Source: Microbacterium sp. MYb72 (GTDB taxonomy: Bacteria; Actinomycetota; Actinomycetes; Actinomycetales; Microbacteriaceae). Taken from it: a stretch of 64,000 nt of DNA. Under the pieces are notes generated by a model, which searched no databases, was not told where the DNA came from, and saw only the letters and a list, made by a program, of their open reading frames with translations. The DNA is taken from contig NZ_PCOT01000001.1 of the NCBI RefSeq assembly GCF_002979415.1, positions 124,001 through 188,000 on the forward strand, read 5' to 3'. The position numbers were made by a program, and so were the translations under genes. Positions 28,714 through 38,376 of the stretch are shown in pieces. Numbering within the stretch: position 1 is the first letter of the stretch; each line of letters begins with the position of its first letter.

Positions 28714-29258
28714 GGATCGTCGTCTCCGGAACCCACGCGAGCGGCAAGAGCACCCTGATCGCCGACCTCCGCGCCGCGCTGCCCGAGTACCTCGTGCTCG
28801 GCGACCCCTTCGACGACATCGACGACGACGCCCCCACCGGAGAGCGCAGCTTCGCCGCACAGCTGTCGGTCACCGCCGCACGGCTGCGCGAGACCGCGCA
28901 CGAGCCCTCCGTCGTGTCCGAGCGGGGGCCACTGGACTTCGTCGCCTATCTCACCGCCCTGGAGTCCCTGGGGCGCAGCGACGGGTCTCTTCTCGCCAGA
29001 GCCACGGAGATCGCCGCCGCCTCCATGCGCGAGATCGACCTCGTCGTCGTGCTCCCCCTCGACAGGCGGCATCCGATCCTCGTCCCCGACGATGAGGACC
29101 CCGAGCTGAGGGACGCGATGGACGATGCGCTCCTGGAGATCGTCGACGACCTCGAACGCGACGGAGCCCTGCCTGCTCTCCTGGTCGTCTCCGGCGATCC
29201 GCAGGAGCGCCTCGCGCACGTGCTCGATGCGGTCAGCGCACCACGAGCTCAGGGGTGA
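28710..29258 (+). CDS. P-loop ATPase/kinase-like protein
   Basis: Protein of 182 residues beginning MRIVVSGTHASGKSTL, with the Walker A loop GTHASGKST at 7-15. SERGPLDFVAYL and the late LVVVLPLDRRHPI stretch resemble small AAA/kinase-type proteins (NadR-like or thymidylate-kinase-like fold). The substrate is unknown. It overlaps the arginase-family gene by ATGA, and its 3' end overlaps the convergent LacI gene by 26 bases. Confidence 0.7.
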   Translation: MRIVVSGTHASGKSTLIADLRAALPEYLVLGDPFDDIDDDAPTGERSFAAQLSVTAARLRETAHEPSVVSERGPLDFVAYLTALESLGRSDGSLLARATEIAAASMREIDLVVVLPLDRRHPILVPDDEDPELRDAMDDALLEIVDDLERDGALPALLVVSGDPQERLAHVLDAVSAPRAQG

Positions 29259-30237
29259 TCAGGGCGTGCGCCGAGCCTGACTGGACACGGCGGGGGGCGA
29301 CGACGTCGCCCGTCGGGCCCATCATGAGCTCCAGGATGGCCGCGGCCACGTCCTCCGGGCGCTGCTCGACGCTGGAGAACCCCAGCGCCTCCGCGGTCGG
29401 GGTGTTGTCGAAGCCGATCACGGGAACCGACCGCCGCGCGTCGGAGAGCGCGAGAAGAGCGCCGACGGCGAGCGAATCGCTCGCGCAGACGACGGCGTCG
29501 GCATCCAGTCCCTCGTCGAGGGCGCGCGCGACGCTCGCCCTCACCTGCGGCACCGAGTCGTCGGCGACGACCCGCGCACCCTTCGCGCCGGCCGCGCGCA
29601 TCGCCTCGATCCACCCGCGCTCGCGGTCGTCGCCCGTGCCGGAGCCGGATGGCCAGCCGAGGAACGCGACACGGCCGCCGAAGGTCAGCGCGTGCTCCGT
29701 CGCCGCGCGGGTGCCGGCCGCGCCGTCGACGTCGACCCACAGGTGCCGCGGGTCGGCGATGTCGTCTTCTCCCCACGGCCGTCCGAACGAGATGAACGGC
29801 AGTCCCGAATCGTCGAGCCGGCCCACGCGGGGGTCGTCGCGCATGGTGCCGGTGATGATCGCCGCGTCGATCTCCGACCCCTCCCACAGCTCCGCGAGGC
29901 GGGCGATCTCCTCCTCCGGAGTGCGAGCGGCGTAGACGAGCATGCGCATGCCCCGCTCACTCGCGTGCTCGGTGATGGCGTGCACGAACCTGTCGAGCAC
30001 GACTCCGGAGATGCCGCCGACGTAGGGGTCGAGGCGGATGCCGATGGTCGAGCTGCGCCGCAGTCGGAGCTGTCGCGCGGCGGCATGGCGTCGGTAGCCG
30101 AGGGCGTCGATGGCGGCGAGCACGCGCTCCCTCGTGGCCGGACGCACGATGTCTGGCGTGTTGAGCACGTTCGAGACCGTCTGGCGGGAGACTCCGGCGT
30201 GCTCGGCGACGTCTTCGACAGTGGGCGCCTTCGCCAT
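29233..30237 (-). CDS. LacI family transcriptional regulator
   Basis: Regulator of 334 residues with a LacI helix-turn-helix and hinge at the N-terminus (TVEDVAEHAGVSRQTVSNVLN ... VLAAIDALGYRRHAAARQLR) and a periplasmic-binding-protein-like ligand domain. The ATG at 30237 has GAGGAGGTGCG upstream. It is divergent from a sugar ABC-transporter operon and very probably represses it until an oligosaccharide binds. Confidence 0.9.
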   Translation of the reverse strand: MAKAPTVEDVAEHAGVSRQTVSNVLNTPDIVRPATRERVLAAIDALGYRRHAAARQLRLRRSSTIGIRLDPYVGGISGVVLDRFVHAITEHASERGMRMLVYAARTPEEEIARLAELWEGSEIDAAIITGTMRDDPRVGRLDDSGLPFISFGRPWGEDDIADPRHLWVDVDGAAGTRAATEHALTFGGRVAFLGWPSGSGTGDDRERGWIEAMRAAGAKGARVVADDSVPQVRASVARALDEGLDADAVVCASDSLAVGALLALSDARRSVPVIGFDNTPTAEALGFSSVEQRPEDVAAAILELMMGPTGDVVAPRRVQSGSAHALITPELVVR

Positions 30238-30276
30238 CGCACCTCCTCGTTCACGGCCTGGGTCACAGGTGCGGGG

Positions 30277-30306
30277 TTGACACTTCCGCGCCCTCGCCCC
30301 TAGCCT
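30277..30306 (+). promoter_or_regulatory. Promoter of the sugar ABC operon
   Basis: A consensus -35 TTGACA (30277-30282) and a -10-like TAGCCT (30301-30306) are separated by 18 bases. The LacI-type operator lies just downstream, covering the predicted start of transcription region. Confidence 0.6.
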
Positions 30307-30319
30307 ATTCCACACAGGA

Positions 30320-30333
30320 TTTGATCGTTCAAA
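30320..30333. promoter_or_regulatory. LacI-type operator
   Basis: TTTGATCGTTCAAA is a palindrome with a central CG and 12 of 14 symmetric positions, the classic form for LacI-family operators. It lies about 14 bases beyond the -10 element, consistent with a promoter roadblock. Confidence 0.65.
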
Positions 30334-30406
30334 TTCCTACCCTTCCCGAACTCGCACGAGCCGCACGCGGCCGTCGCCCGCAGTGACTCATCAAAGGAGA
30401 GAGACC

Positions 30407-31657
30407 ATGACACGGCACATCACACGCGCAGTCCTCGGCACCGGAGCGGTGCTGATCAGCAGCACCCTGGTGCTCACCGGCTGCGGATCCGGCTTCTCCG
30501 GAGGAGACGCGAAGCCGGATGCCGGCGGCCTCACCTCCTCCGACGACGCGCTCACCGTCCTCATCGGCTCCTCGGGCGATGCCGAGACCGCCGCCGTGCA
30601 GAAGGCGCTGGACGACTGGACCGCGAAGTCCGGCACGAAGACCTCCCTCCAGGTGGCCAGCGACCTCAACCAGGAGCTCTCCCAGGGGTTCGCCGCGGGC
30701 AAGCCCGCCGACCTCTTCTATCTCTCCACCGACCAGATCGCCGGCTACGCATCGAACGGCTCTCTGAAGGCCTACGGAGACGACCTGAAGAACAAGGACG
30801 ACTTCTACCCCTCGCTCGTCGAGAACTTCACCGTCGACGGCGACTTCTACTGCGCGCCGAAGGACTTCTCCACCCTCGCGCTCGTCATCAACACGAAGAT
30901 GTGGACGGATGCCGGCCTCACCGACGCCGATCTGCCGAAGACCTGGGACGACCTGGCCTCCGTCGCGCAGAAGCTCACGACGCCCGAGCACGTGGGCCTC
31001 GCGTTCGGCGCCGAGTACCAGCGCGTCGGCACCTTCATGGCGCAGGCGGGCGGCGGCCTCGTGAAGGACGGCAAGGCCATCGCAAGCGACCAGGCGAACG
31101 TCGACGCTCTGACCTACGTGAAGTCGCACCTCGCGGACGGCACCTTCGCCTTCGCCAAGGACGTCGGCGCCGGATGGGGCGGGGAGGCACTCGGCAAGGG
31201 CTCCGCCGCGATGGTGATCGAAGGCAACTGGATCACCGGGGCGATGACCAACGACTACTCGTCCGTCGACTACACCGTCGCGGAGCTCCCCGCCGGCCCC
31301 AGCGGCCAGGGCACCCTGCAGTTCACCAACTGCTGGGGCATGGCGGCCGACAGCCCCAACCAGAAGGCCGCCCTCGACCTCGTGGAGTACCTCACGAGCG
31401 CCGACAGCCAGCTGGCCTTCTCGAAGGCGTTCGGCCCCATGCCCTCGATCAAGTCGGCAGCCGACGCCTGGACGGCCGACAACGCCGCCCTCGCCCCCTT
31501 CCTCGCCGGCGCCGACTACGCGCAGTTCCCGCCGAACCAGGACGGGGCGGCCGACGTCGTCTCCGACTTCAACGCGCAGCTCGAGTCGCTGAAGACCGCC
31601 GACCCCGCGACGATCCTCGACTCCGTCCAGTCCAACCTCGAAGCGGTCGTCAAGTAA
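30407..31657 (+). CDS. Sugar ABC transporter substrate-binding lipoprotein
   Basis: Extracellular binding protein of 416 residues. A signal peptide ends in the lipobox LVLTGC with Cys26, and the mature protein has the type-1 solute-binding fold (DALTVLIGSSGDAETAAVQKAL; PADLFYLSTDQIAGYA; KGSAAMVIEGNWITGAM). AAAGGAGAGAGACC precedes the ATG at 30407. With the following permeases and glycosidase it likely takes up malto- or related oligosaccharides. A dedicated ATPase is absent, so an MsiK-like shared ATPase elsewhere is expected. Confidence 0.9.
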   Translation: MTRHITRAVLGTGAVLISSTLVLTGCGSGFSGGDAKPDAGGLTSSDDALTVLIGSSGDAETAAVQKALDDWTAKSGTKTSLQVASDLNQELSQGFAAGKPADLFYLSTDQIAGYASNGSLKAYGDDLKNKDDFYPSLVENFTVDGDFYCAPKDFSTLALVINTKMWTDAGLTDADLPKTWDDLASVAQKLTTPEHVGLAFGAEYQRVGTFMAQAGGGLVKDGKAIASDQANVDALTYVKSHLADGTFAFAKDVGAGWGGEALGKGSAAMVIEGNWITGAMTNDYSSVDYTVAELPAGPSGQGTLQFTNCWGMAADSPNQKAALDLVEYLTSADSQLAFSKAFGPMPSIKSAADAWTADNAALAPFLAGADYAQFPPNQDGAADVVSDFNAQLESLKTADPATILDSVQSNLEAVVK

Positions 31658-31659
31658 CC

Positions 31660-32745
31660 ATGACCGCTCTGGCCACGCCTCGTCGCGGCGGATCCTCCGG
31701 GCTCCGCCGCGGCGAGGCCGCAGCCGGGTGGCTGTTCACCGCGCCGGTGATCGCCATCCTCGGCGTCTTCCTCCTCGTCCCGGTGCTCATGGCGCTGTGG
31801 GTGAGCGTCTCCGACTGGGCGGGCCGCGGAAGCCCCCTCGCCGGCTCGGTGTCGTTCGTCGGCGCCGACAACTACGCCGCGGTCCTCACCGACGGCGGAC
31901 TCGCCACCAAGGACTTCGGCACCGCGCTGCGCAACAACGCCTGGTACGTCGTGCTGGTGGTGCCGCTGCAGACGGCGCTCGCGCTGTTCCTCGCGGTCCT
32001 CGTCAACAGGGCGATGCTGCGCGGCCGCGGCTTCTTCCGCACCGCCTACTACTTCCCCTCCGTCACCAGCTCCGTCGCGATCACCGTGCTGTGGATGTTC
32101 CTGTTCTCGGCGAGCGGAGCGGTCAACGACGTGCTGTCCTGGTTCGGCCTCAACGGGCCGAACTGGTTCAACGATCCGCGCGGCATCCTGCATCTCCTCC
32201 TCGGCGACAGCGGACCCGCTGCGCTCGCCCAGGGCGGGATGCTGGGGGTCTCCTGGTGGGACTGGCTCTCCGGCCCGTCCATCGCGATGAGCGCCTACAT
32301 CCTGATGGCGGTCTTCACGACGTCCGGGACGTTCATGCTTCTCTTCCTCGCCGGGCTCCAGAACCTCGGCGGCGACGTCGAGGAGGCAGCGATGATGGAC
32401 GGCGCGAACGGCTGGCAGCGCTTCTGGCGGATCACCCTCCCCCAGCTTCGGCCGACCCTGTTCACGGTCCTGACCCTCGGCCTCATCGGATGCTGGCAGG
32501 TCTTCGACCAGATCTACGCCGGAACCCGCGGCGCGCCGAGCAAGACCACGCTGACGCCCGCCTACCTCTCCTACCAGTCGGCGTTCAACAACCAGGAGTG
32601 GGGCCAGGGCGCCGCGATCGCCTTCATCCTCTTCGTGATCATCGTCGTCTTCACCCTCGTGCAGCGCTGGGTGCTGCGCGACCGCCCCGTGTCCCAGCGC
32701 CGCATCCGCGCCTACCAGGTCACGGAGAAGGGCGGTGCATCATGA
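31660..32745 (+). CDS. Sugar ABC transporter permease (MalF-like)
   Basis: Permease of 361 residues with six or more hydrophobic segments. The coupling loop is EEAAMMDGANGWQRFWRITLPQLRPTLFTV. A long extracytoplasmic loop (GLNGPNWFNDPRG ... GVSWWDWLSGPS) enlarges it relative to the shortest homologues. It starts two bases after the binding-protein stop and overlaps the next permease by ATGA. Confidence 0.9.
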   Translation: MTALATPRRGGSSGLRRGEAAAGWLFTAPVIAILGVFLLVPVLMALWVSVSDWAGRGSPLAGSVSFVGADNYAAVLTDGGLATKDFGTALRNNAWYVVLVVPLQTALALFLAVLVNRAMLRGRGFFRTAYYFPSVTSSVAITVLWMFLFSASGAVNDVLSWFGLNGPNWFNDPRGILHLLLGDSGPAALAQGGMLGVSWWDWLSGPSIAMSAYILMAVFTTSGTFMLLFLAGLQNLGGDVEEAAMMDGANGWQRFWRITLPQLRPTLFTVLTLGLIGCWQVFDQIYAGTRGAPSKTTLTPAYLSYQSAFNNQEWGQGAAIAFILFVIIVVFTLVQRWVLRDRPVSQRRIRAYQVTEKGGAS

Positions 32746-33581
32746 GGCTCTCCCGCAAGCAGCTGACCTGGCAGATCGTGCTGTACGCCGTGCTCATCGG
32801 GCTCGCGCTCATCTACATCTACCCCTTCCTGGTCCAGGTCGCGACGAGCTTCAAGACCGACGAGGACGCGGCATCCAGCGGCATCTCGCTCATCCCCCAG
32901 GTGTGGACCTTCGCGGCCTATGAACGCCTGTTCGCGAACTCCGACTTCCCGTCGTGGTTCGTCAACAGCGCGATCGTGACGATCTTCGTGACGGCGGGCC
33001 GGGTCTTCTTCAACTCGCTCGCGGGGTACGCGCTCGCACGTCTGCACTTCCGAGGTCGCGGCGTCGTCTTCGCGGCTCTGGTCGCCGTCATGTCGGTGCC
33101 GGCGGTCGTGCTCCTGATCCCCAAGTTCCTCGTGATCAACCAGCTCGGGATCTTCAACTCCTATGCGGGGATGATCCTGCCGCTGCTCGTCGACGCCGCC
33201 GGAGTCTTCATCATGAAGAACTTCTTCGAGTCGATCCCGGTCTCCGTCGAGGAGCAGGCGCGCATCGACGGAGCCGGCACGTTCCGGCTGTTCTGGTCGG
33301 TCGTCCTGCCGATGGCGACCCCGGCGCTCGTGACGATCGTGATCCTGTCGTTCCAGGGCTCGTGGAACGAGCTGAGCCATTTCATCGTGTCCACCAACGA
33401 TCCCGCTCTGACCACGCTGACGAAGGGCGTCGCCTCGCTCGCGAGCGGCCAGCTCAGCCAGGGCACGCAGTACCCGATCAAGCTCGCGGCGGCGCTCCTC
33501 ATGACGATCCCCGTCGCCGTGATGTTCTTCATCTTCCAGCGCCGCATCATGAACACCACAGAAGGAGCCGTCAAGGAATGA
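32742..33581 (+). CDS. Sugar ABC transporter permease (MalG-like)
   Basis: Permease of 279 residues with six transmembrane segments and the EAA loop EEQARIDGAGTFRLFWSVVLPMATPALVTI. It completes the channel with the MalF-like subunit. It overlaps the flanking genes by four bases on both sides, so it is fully coupled. Confidence 0.9.
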   Translation: MRLSRKQLTWQIVLYAVLIGLALIYIYPFLVQVATSFKTDEDAASSGISLIPQVWTFAAYERLFANSDFPSWFVNSAIVTIFVTAGRVFFNSLAGYALARLHFRGRGVVFAALVAVMSVPAVVLLIPKFLVINQLGIFNSYAGMILPLLVDAAGVFIMKNFFESIPVSVEEQARIDGAGTFRLFWSVVLPMATPALVTIVILSFQGSWNELSHFIVSTNDPALTTLTKGVASLASGQLSQGTQYPIKLAAALLMTIPVAVMFFIFQRRIMNTTEGAVKE

Positions 33582-35443
33582 CCCCCACCCCGCCGCTGCA
33601 ACCGCTGCTGCACGACGCAGTGATCGCCCTCGAGGCGCCGACCCAGGTGTGGTCGGACGCCGAGGGGCGCATGGGAACCGCACCCATCCACGGGGTCTAT
33701 CACGGCGACATGCGGCACATCAGAGCGATCGACGTCGCCGTGCGCGGCACCGAGCTGGAATCGATCGGCTGCGCCTCCCCCACCCCCCGCCGTGTGCTCC
33801 TCGTCGACGTGCTGCGCGGCATCGACGACGACTCGGCCGACCCGAAGGTGCGGCTCGACCGCGAGCGCACCGTGACGGCCGGCGCGTTCTCGGAGCGTCT
33901 CCGCGTCTCCGCTCACCTCGACGACGGTGTGCCCGTCGACCTCACGGTGCGCATCGTCCCCGACTTCGCGCCCATGCAGGAGGTGAAGGCCGGGCTCTCC
34001 GCCGAGGCGTCCTGGTCGTGGGACGGCGCGGTCTGCCGTGCCGACGAGGCGTCCTTCACGCTCGCCGCCGCCGGAGCGACCGTGACCGCCGACGAGCACG
34101 GCATCACGATGACCTGGGGTGCGGTGATACCGCCGCACGGCTCGCTCGATCTCTCCTGGTCGGTGACCATGGACGATCCGACGCTCGTCGTCTCCGCCGC
34201 CGCCCCCGCGGAACCCCACCGGCTCGCCTCCCCGGTCGACCCCCGAGCGTCCCGCTGGCTGGACAGGGCGACCGCCGATCTCGACGCGCTGCGGCTGGCT
34301 CTGCCCGACCACCCCGACGATGCGTTCTACGCCGCGGGCGCCCCGTGGTTCTTCACCCTGTTCGGCCGCGACTCGATCTGGGCGGCGCGACTGGCTCTCG
34401 CCGCCGCGCCGGAGATGGCGGCCTCGACGCTGCGGGTGCTCGCCCGCCTGCAGGGGACGACGACGGATGCCGACTCGGCGGAGGCCCCTGGAAAGATCCC
34501 GCATGAGCTCCGCAGCGGCATCCTCTCCCTGCCGAACGAGGGCGTGCACCTGCCGCCCCTCTACTTCGGCACGGTGGACGCGACGCCGCTGTGGGTGTGC
34601 CTCCTCGCCGACGCGCGGGACGCGGGGATGCCAGACGACGAGCTGCGCGAGCTGCTTCCCGCCCTGCGTGCGGCGCTCGACTGGATGATCGTGCACGGGG
34701 ACGCCTCGGGCAGCGGCTTCATCGACTACGCCGACGAGTCGGGGCACGGCCTCGCCAACCAGGGCTGGAAGGACTCGGGCGACTCGATCCAGTGGCGCGA
34801 CGGCCGGCTCGCCGACGGTCCGATCGCCCTCAGCGAGGTGCAGGCGTACGCCTACGAGGCGGCGGTGCGCGGGGCCGGGCTGCTCGATCAGCTGGGAGAG
34901 ACGGGCGGCACCGCACTGCGCGAGTGGGCGGCCGATCTGCGGGCCCGCTTCCGCGCCGCGTACTGGGTGCGCACCGAGGAGGGGCACTATCCCGCCATCG
35001 CACTCGATGCGCACGGGGCCGCGGTCGATTCCCTGACGAGCAACATCGGCCACCTGATCGGCACCGGCATCCTCGACCCCGAGGAGGAGCGCGCCTGCGC
35101 GGCTCTGCTCACGGGCCGATCGATGTCCAGCGGCTTCGGCATCCGGACCCTCTCGACCGGAGCCGCCGGCTACTGGCCGCTGAGCTATCACGGCGGCAGC
35201 GTGTGGACCCACGACACGGCCATCGCCGTCCACGGCATGCTGCGCGCCGGTCTCGCCGACGAGGCGCGTGCGGTCGCGGCGCAGCTGATCGACGTCGCCG
35301 AGGGATTCGACTACCGGGTCCCCGAACTGCACGCCGGCGACGAGAGGGTGCCCGGCGGGCGCCCTGTCCCCTACCCTGCCGCGTGCCGCCCGCAGGCCTG
35401 GTCGGCCGCCGCGGCAGTGGTCTGCGCTCGCGCGCTCGAATGA
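33578..35443 (+). CDS. Glycogen-debranching-type glycosidase (amylo-alpha-1,6-glucosidase-like)
   Basis: Protein of 621 residues without a signal peptide. The N-terminal part (about 14-200) matches the GDE N-terminal 'bis' domain (VWSDAEGRMGTAPIHGVYHGDMRHI). The C-terminal (alpha/alpha)6 domain includes APWFFTLFGRDSIWAARLAL, GFIDYADESGHGLANQGWKDSGDSI with likely acidic catalytic residues, and YHGGSVWTHDTAIAVHGML. It probably hydrolyses imported oligosaccharides in the cytoplasm. It overlaps the MalG-like gene by ATGA and ends just before a hairpin. Confidence 0.82.
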   Translation: MTPTPPLQPLLHDAVIALEAPTQVWSDAEGRMGTAPIHGVYHGDMRHIRAIDVAVRGTELESIGCASPTPRRVLLVDVLRGIDDDSADPKVRLDRERTVTAGAFSERLRVSAHLDDGVPVDLTVRIVPDFAPMQEVKAGLSAEASWSWDGAVCRADEASFTLAAAGATVTADEHGITMTWGAVIPPHGSLDLSWSVTMDDPTLVVSAAAPAEPHRLASPVDPRASRWLDRATADLDALRLALPDHPDDAFYAAGAPWFFTLFGRDSIWAARLALAAAPEMAASTLRVLARLQGTTTDADSAEAPGKIPHELRSGILSLPNEGVHLPPLYFGTVDATPLWVCLLADARDAGMPDDELRELLPALRAALDWMIVHGDASGSGFIDYADESGHGLANQGWKDSGDSIQWRDGRLADGPIALSEVQAYAYEAAVRGAGLLDQLGETGGTALREWAADLRARFRAAYWVRTEEGHYPAIALDAHGAAVDSLTSNIGHLIGTGILDPEEERACAALLTGRSMSSGFGIRTLSTGAAGYWPLSYHGGSVWTHDTAIAVHGMLRAGLADEARAVAAQLIDVAEGFDYRVPELHAGDERVPGGRPVPYPAACRPQAWSAAAAVVCARALE

Positions 35444-35449
35444 GCGGTC

Positions 35450-35485
35450 GGGGTCGTCGTCGTCCGCTCAGGCGACGACGACCCC
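35450..35485. terminator. Bidirectional terminator overlapping the hutI 3' end
   Basis: GGGGTCGTCGTCG (35450-35462) pairs perfectly with 35473-35485 across a 10-base loop. The right arm is also the last codons of hutI, so coding and termination overlap. Confidence 0.65.
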
Positions 35486-36634
35486 GTCCTTCCACACCTG
35501 GTCCACGAGCGGCACGCCGGGACGGTACGCCAGGTGGATGCGCGTGGGGGCCTTCAGCAGCACGAGATCCGCACGATACCCAGGGGCGATGACGCCGACG
35601 TCGTCGCGGCGCAGCGCCGCCGCGCCTCCGGCGGTGGCGGCCCAGACCGCCTCGGCCGGCGTCATCCCCATGTCGCGGACGGCGACGGCGATGCAGAACG
35701 GCATGGAGCTCGTGAAGCTCGACCCGGGGTTGGTGTCGCACGCGAGCGCCACCGTCACACCCGCGTCGATGAGACGCCGGGCGTCGGGGTACGGCTGGCG
35801 CGTGGAGAACTCCACGCCGGGCAGCAGCGTCAGCACCGTGTCGGACCCTGCGAGCGCCTCGACGTCGGCATCCGTCAGGTAGGTGCCGTGGTCGATGGAT
35901 GCCGCGCCCAGCTCGACGGCGAGGCGCACCCCGTCGCCGGGGCCGAGCTGGCTCGCATGCACGCGCGGAGCGAGTCCTCGGGCGATGCCCGCTTCGAGGA
36001 CCCGGCGGGACTGCTCCACCGAGAACGCACCGGTCTCGCAGAACACGTCGATCCACTTCGCGTGGGGAGCGCAGGCGTCGAGCATGGGCCCCGTGACGAG
36101 GTCGACGTACTCGTCGCCGCGGTCCGCGTACTCGGCGGGCACCACGTGCGCGCCGAGGAACGTGACCTCCGGCGTCACCTCGGCGGCGAGGCGGACGAGC
36201 CGCTCCTCGTCGACGACGCTCAGTCCGTAGCCGCTCTTGATCTCGACGGTCGTCGTTCCCTGAGCGCGCAGCTCCTCGATGAAGCCGCGCAGACGCGCAC
36301 GCAGCTCATCGTCCGTCGCGGCCCTGGTCGCGGCCACCGTGGAGCGGATGCCTCCCGCCGCGTACTTCTGCCCCGCCATCCGCGCCTCGAACTCGACGGC
36401 GCGATCGCCGCCGAACACGAGGTGGCTGTGGCTGTCGACGAATCCGGGGATGACCGCGGCGCCGCCGGCGTCATCCGTCTCGTCGGCCTGAGGGGCATCG
36501 GCCGCAGCGCCGACCCAGACGATCCGCCCGTCGTCGATGAGGACGGCGGCGTCGTGCAGGGTTCCGGTCGGGTCGCCGTCGGCCGAGCGGACGTTGGTCG
36601 TCAGCTCGCCGATGTTCGTGATCAGCACGGTCAT
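35468..36634 (-). CDS. hutI: Imidazolonepropionase HutI
   Basis: Amidohydrolase of 388 residues that opens imidazolonepropionate to N-formimidoylglutamate, the third step of histidine breakdown. Zinc ligands His69 and His71 are in [46 protein letters not shown] and ACDTNPGSS give the remaining active-site segments. AGGGAG lies upstream of the ATG. It is downstream of hutU with 89 bases between. Confidence 0.96.
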   Translation of the reverse strand: MTVLITNIGELTTNVRSADGDPTGTLHDAAVLIDDGRIVWVGAAADAPQADETDDAGGAAVIPGFVDSHSHLVFGGDRAVEFEARMAGQKYAAGGIRSTVAATRAATDDELRARLRGFIEELRAQGTTTVEIKSGYGLSVVDEERLVRLAAEVTPEVTFLGAHVVPAEYADRGDEYVDLVTGPMLDACAPHAKWIDVFCETGAFSVEQSRRVLEAGIARGLAPRVHASQLGPGDGVRLAVELGAASIDHGTYLTDADVEALAGSDTVLTLLPGVEFSTRQPYPDARRLIDAGVTVALACDTNPGSSFTSSMPFCIAVAVRDMGMTPAEAVWAATAGGAAALRRDDVGVIAPGYRADLVLLKAPTRIHLAYRPGVPLVDQVWKDGVVVA

Positions 36635-36652
36635 CCGGGGTCTCCCTTCCGT

Positions 36653-36708
36653 GAGAGGTCAGAGAGCGTCGCCTGCCGGGGGTCCGGAGAGACGTCCTCT
36701 GACCTCTC
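36653..36708 (-). other. Long-loop inverted repeat between hutU and hutI
   Basis: GAGAGGTCAGAG (36653-36664) and CTCTGACCTCTC (36697-36708) are a perfect 12-base inverted repeat with a 32-base centre, within the 89-base hutU-hutI gap. It could be an attenuator, an RNA-processing stem or a regulator site. Confidence 0.45.
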
Positions 36709-36723
36709 ATGAGGTTGTCACAG

Positions 36724-38376
36724 TCAGAGCATCGGGACCTTGAGGCCGCGCTCACGGGCGACCTCGCGGGCGTGCTCGTAGCCGGCGTCGACGTGGCGCA
36801 TGACGCCGGTGCCGGGGTCGTTCGTCAGCACGCGCTCGAGCTTTTCGGCGGCGAGCGCTGAGCCGTCGGCCACGGTGACCTGACCGGCGTGGATCGAACG
36901 ACCGATGCCGACGCCCCCGCCGTGGTGCAGCGACACCCAGGAGGCGCCGGATGCCGTGTTCAGCAGCGCGTTCAGCAGCGGCCAGTCGGCGATCGCGTCG
37001 GAGCCGTCCTTCATGGCCTCGGTCTCGCGGTACGGCGAGGCGACGGAGCCGGAGTCGAGGTGGTCGCGGCCGATCACGATCGGAGCCGACAGCTCGCCCG
37101 ACGCGACCATCTCGTTGAACCTGAGTCCGGCGAGGTGGCGCTCCTTGTAGCCCAGCCAGCAGATGCGGGCGGGAAGACCTTCGAAGTGGACCTTCTCGCC
37201 GGCCTTCTCCAGCCAGCGGTGCAGAGCGGCATCCTCGGGGAACAGCTCGGCGATCGCGCGGTCGGTCTTGCGGATGTCCTCGGGGTCGCCGGAGAGCGCA
37301 GCCCAGCGGAACGGGCCACGCCCCTCCTCGAACTGCGGGCGGATGTACGCCGGCACGAAGCCGGGGAACTCGAACGCCCTGTCGAAGCCGCCCAGCTGGG
37401 CCTCCGCGCGAATCGAGTTGCCATAGTCGAACACCGCGGCCCCCGCATCCTTGAAGGCCACCATGGCCTCGACGTGCGCCGCCATGGAGAGACGGGAGCG
37501 ACGCGTGAACTCCTCGGGGTCGCGCTCGGCCTCGGCCTTCCAGTCCTCGACCGAGATGCCGATCGGCAGGTAGGCGAGCGGGTCGTGCGCGCTGGTCTGG
37601 TCGGTGACGATATCGATCGGGACGCCACGACGGAACAGCTCGGGGAAGACCTCGGCCGCGTTGCCGACGATGCCCACGGACAGCGCCTCGCCGGCCTCCT
37701 TGGCGGCGACCGCCCGAGCGATGGCCTCGTCGAGATCGGTGTAGTAGACGTCGAGGTAGCCGTGGTCGACGCGACGGGCCAGACGGGTCTCGTCGACGTC
37801 GACGATGAGCACGGCGCCGTCGTTCATCGTGACGGCGAGCGGCTGCGCGCCGCCCATCCCGCCGGCGCCGCCGGTGAGCGACAGGGTGCCCTTGAGCGAT
37901 TCCCGTCCGAGCGAGCGAGCGACGGCGGCGAAGGTCTCGTAGGTGCCCTGCAGGATGCCCTGCGAACCGATGTAGATCCACGACCCGGCCGTCATCTGCC
38001 CGTACATCATGAGGCCGAGCTGCTCGAGACGGCGGAACTCGGGCCAGTTCGCCCAGTCGCCGACGAGGTTGGAGTTCGCGATGAGAACGCGGGGAGCCCA
38101 CTCGTGCGTGCGGAACACGCCGACCGGCTTGCCCGACTGCACCAGCAGGGTCTCATCGGGCTCGAGCTCGTCGAGCGTGCGGACGATCGCGTCGTACGCC
38201 TCCCAGTTGCGGGCGGCCTTGCCGGTGCCGCCGTAGACCACGAGGTCCTCGGGGTGCTCGGCGACCTCGGGGTCGAGGTTGTTCATCAGCATCCGCTTGG
38301 CGGCCTCGGCGCCCCAGCTCTTGGCGGTGCGCTCGTTGCCGCGCGGCGCCCGGATGTTCGTGTGGGTGGTGCTCAT
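36724..38376 (-). CDS. hutU: Urocanate hydratase HutU
   Basis: NAD+-dependent urocanase of 550 residues, adding water to urocanate to give imidazolonepropionate. Typical blocks are [62 protein letters not shown] (NAD-binding) and [19 protein letters not shown] near the C-terminus. The start overlaps the hutH stop by ATGA. Confidence 0.98.
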   Translation of the reverse strand: MSTTHTNIRAPRGNERTAKSWGAEAAKRMLMNNLDPEVAEHPEDLVVYGGTGKAARNWEAYDAIVRTLDELEPDETLLVQSGKPVGVFRTHEWAPRVLIANSNLVGDWANWPEFRRLEQLGLMMYGQMTAGSWIYIGSQGILQGTYETFAAVARSLGRESLKGTLSLTGGAGGMGGAQPLAVTMNDGAVLIVDVDETRLARRVDHGYLDVYYTDLDEAIARAVAAKEAGEALSVGIVGNAAEVFPELFRRGVPIDIVTDQTSAHDPLAYLPIGISVEDWKAEAERDPEEFTRRSRLSMAAHVEAMVAFKDAGAAVFDYGNSIRAEAQLGGFDRAFEFPGFVPAYIRPQFEEGRGPFRWAALSGDPEDIRKTDRAIAELFPEDAALHRWLEKAGEKVHFEGLPARICWLGYKERHLAGLRFNEMVASGELSAPIVIGRDHLDSGSVASPYRETEAMKDGSDAIADWPLLNALLNTASGASWVSLHHGGGVGIGRSIHAGQVTVADGSALAAEKLERVLTNDPGTGVMRHVDAGYEHAREVARERGLKVPML

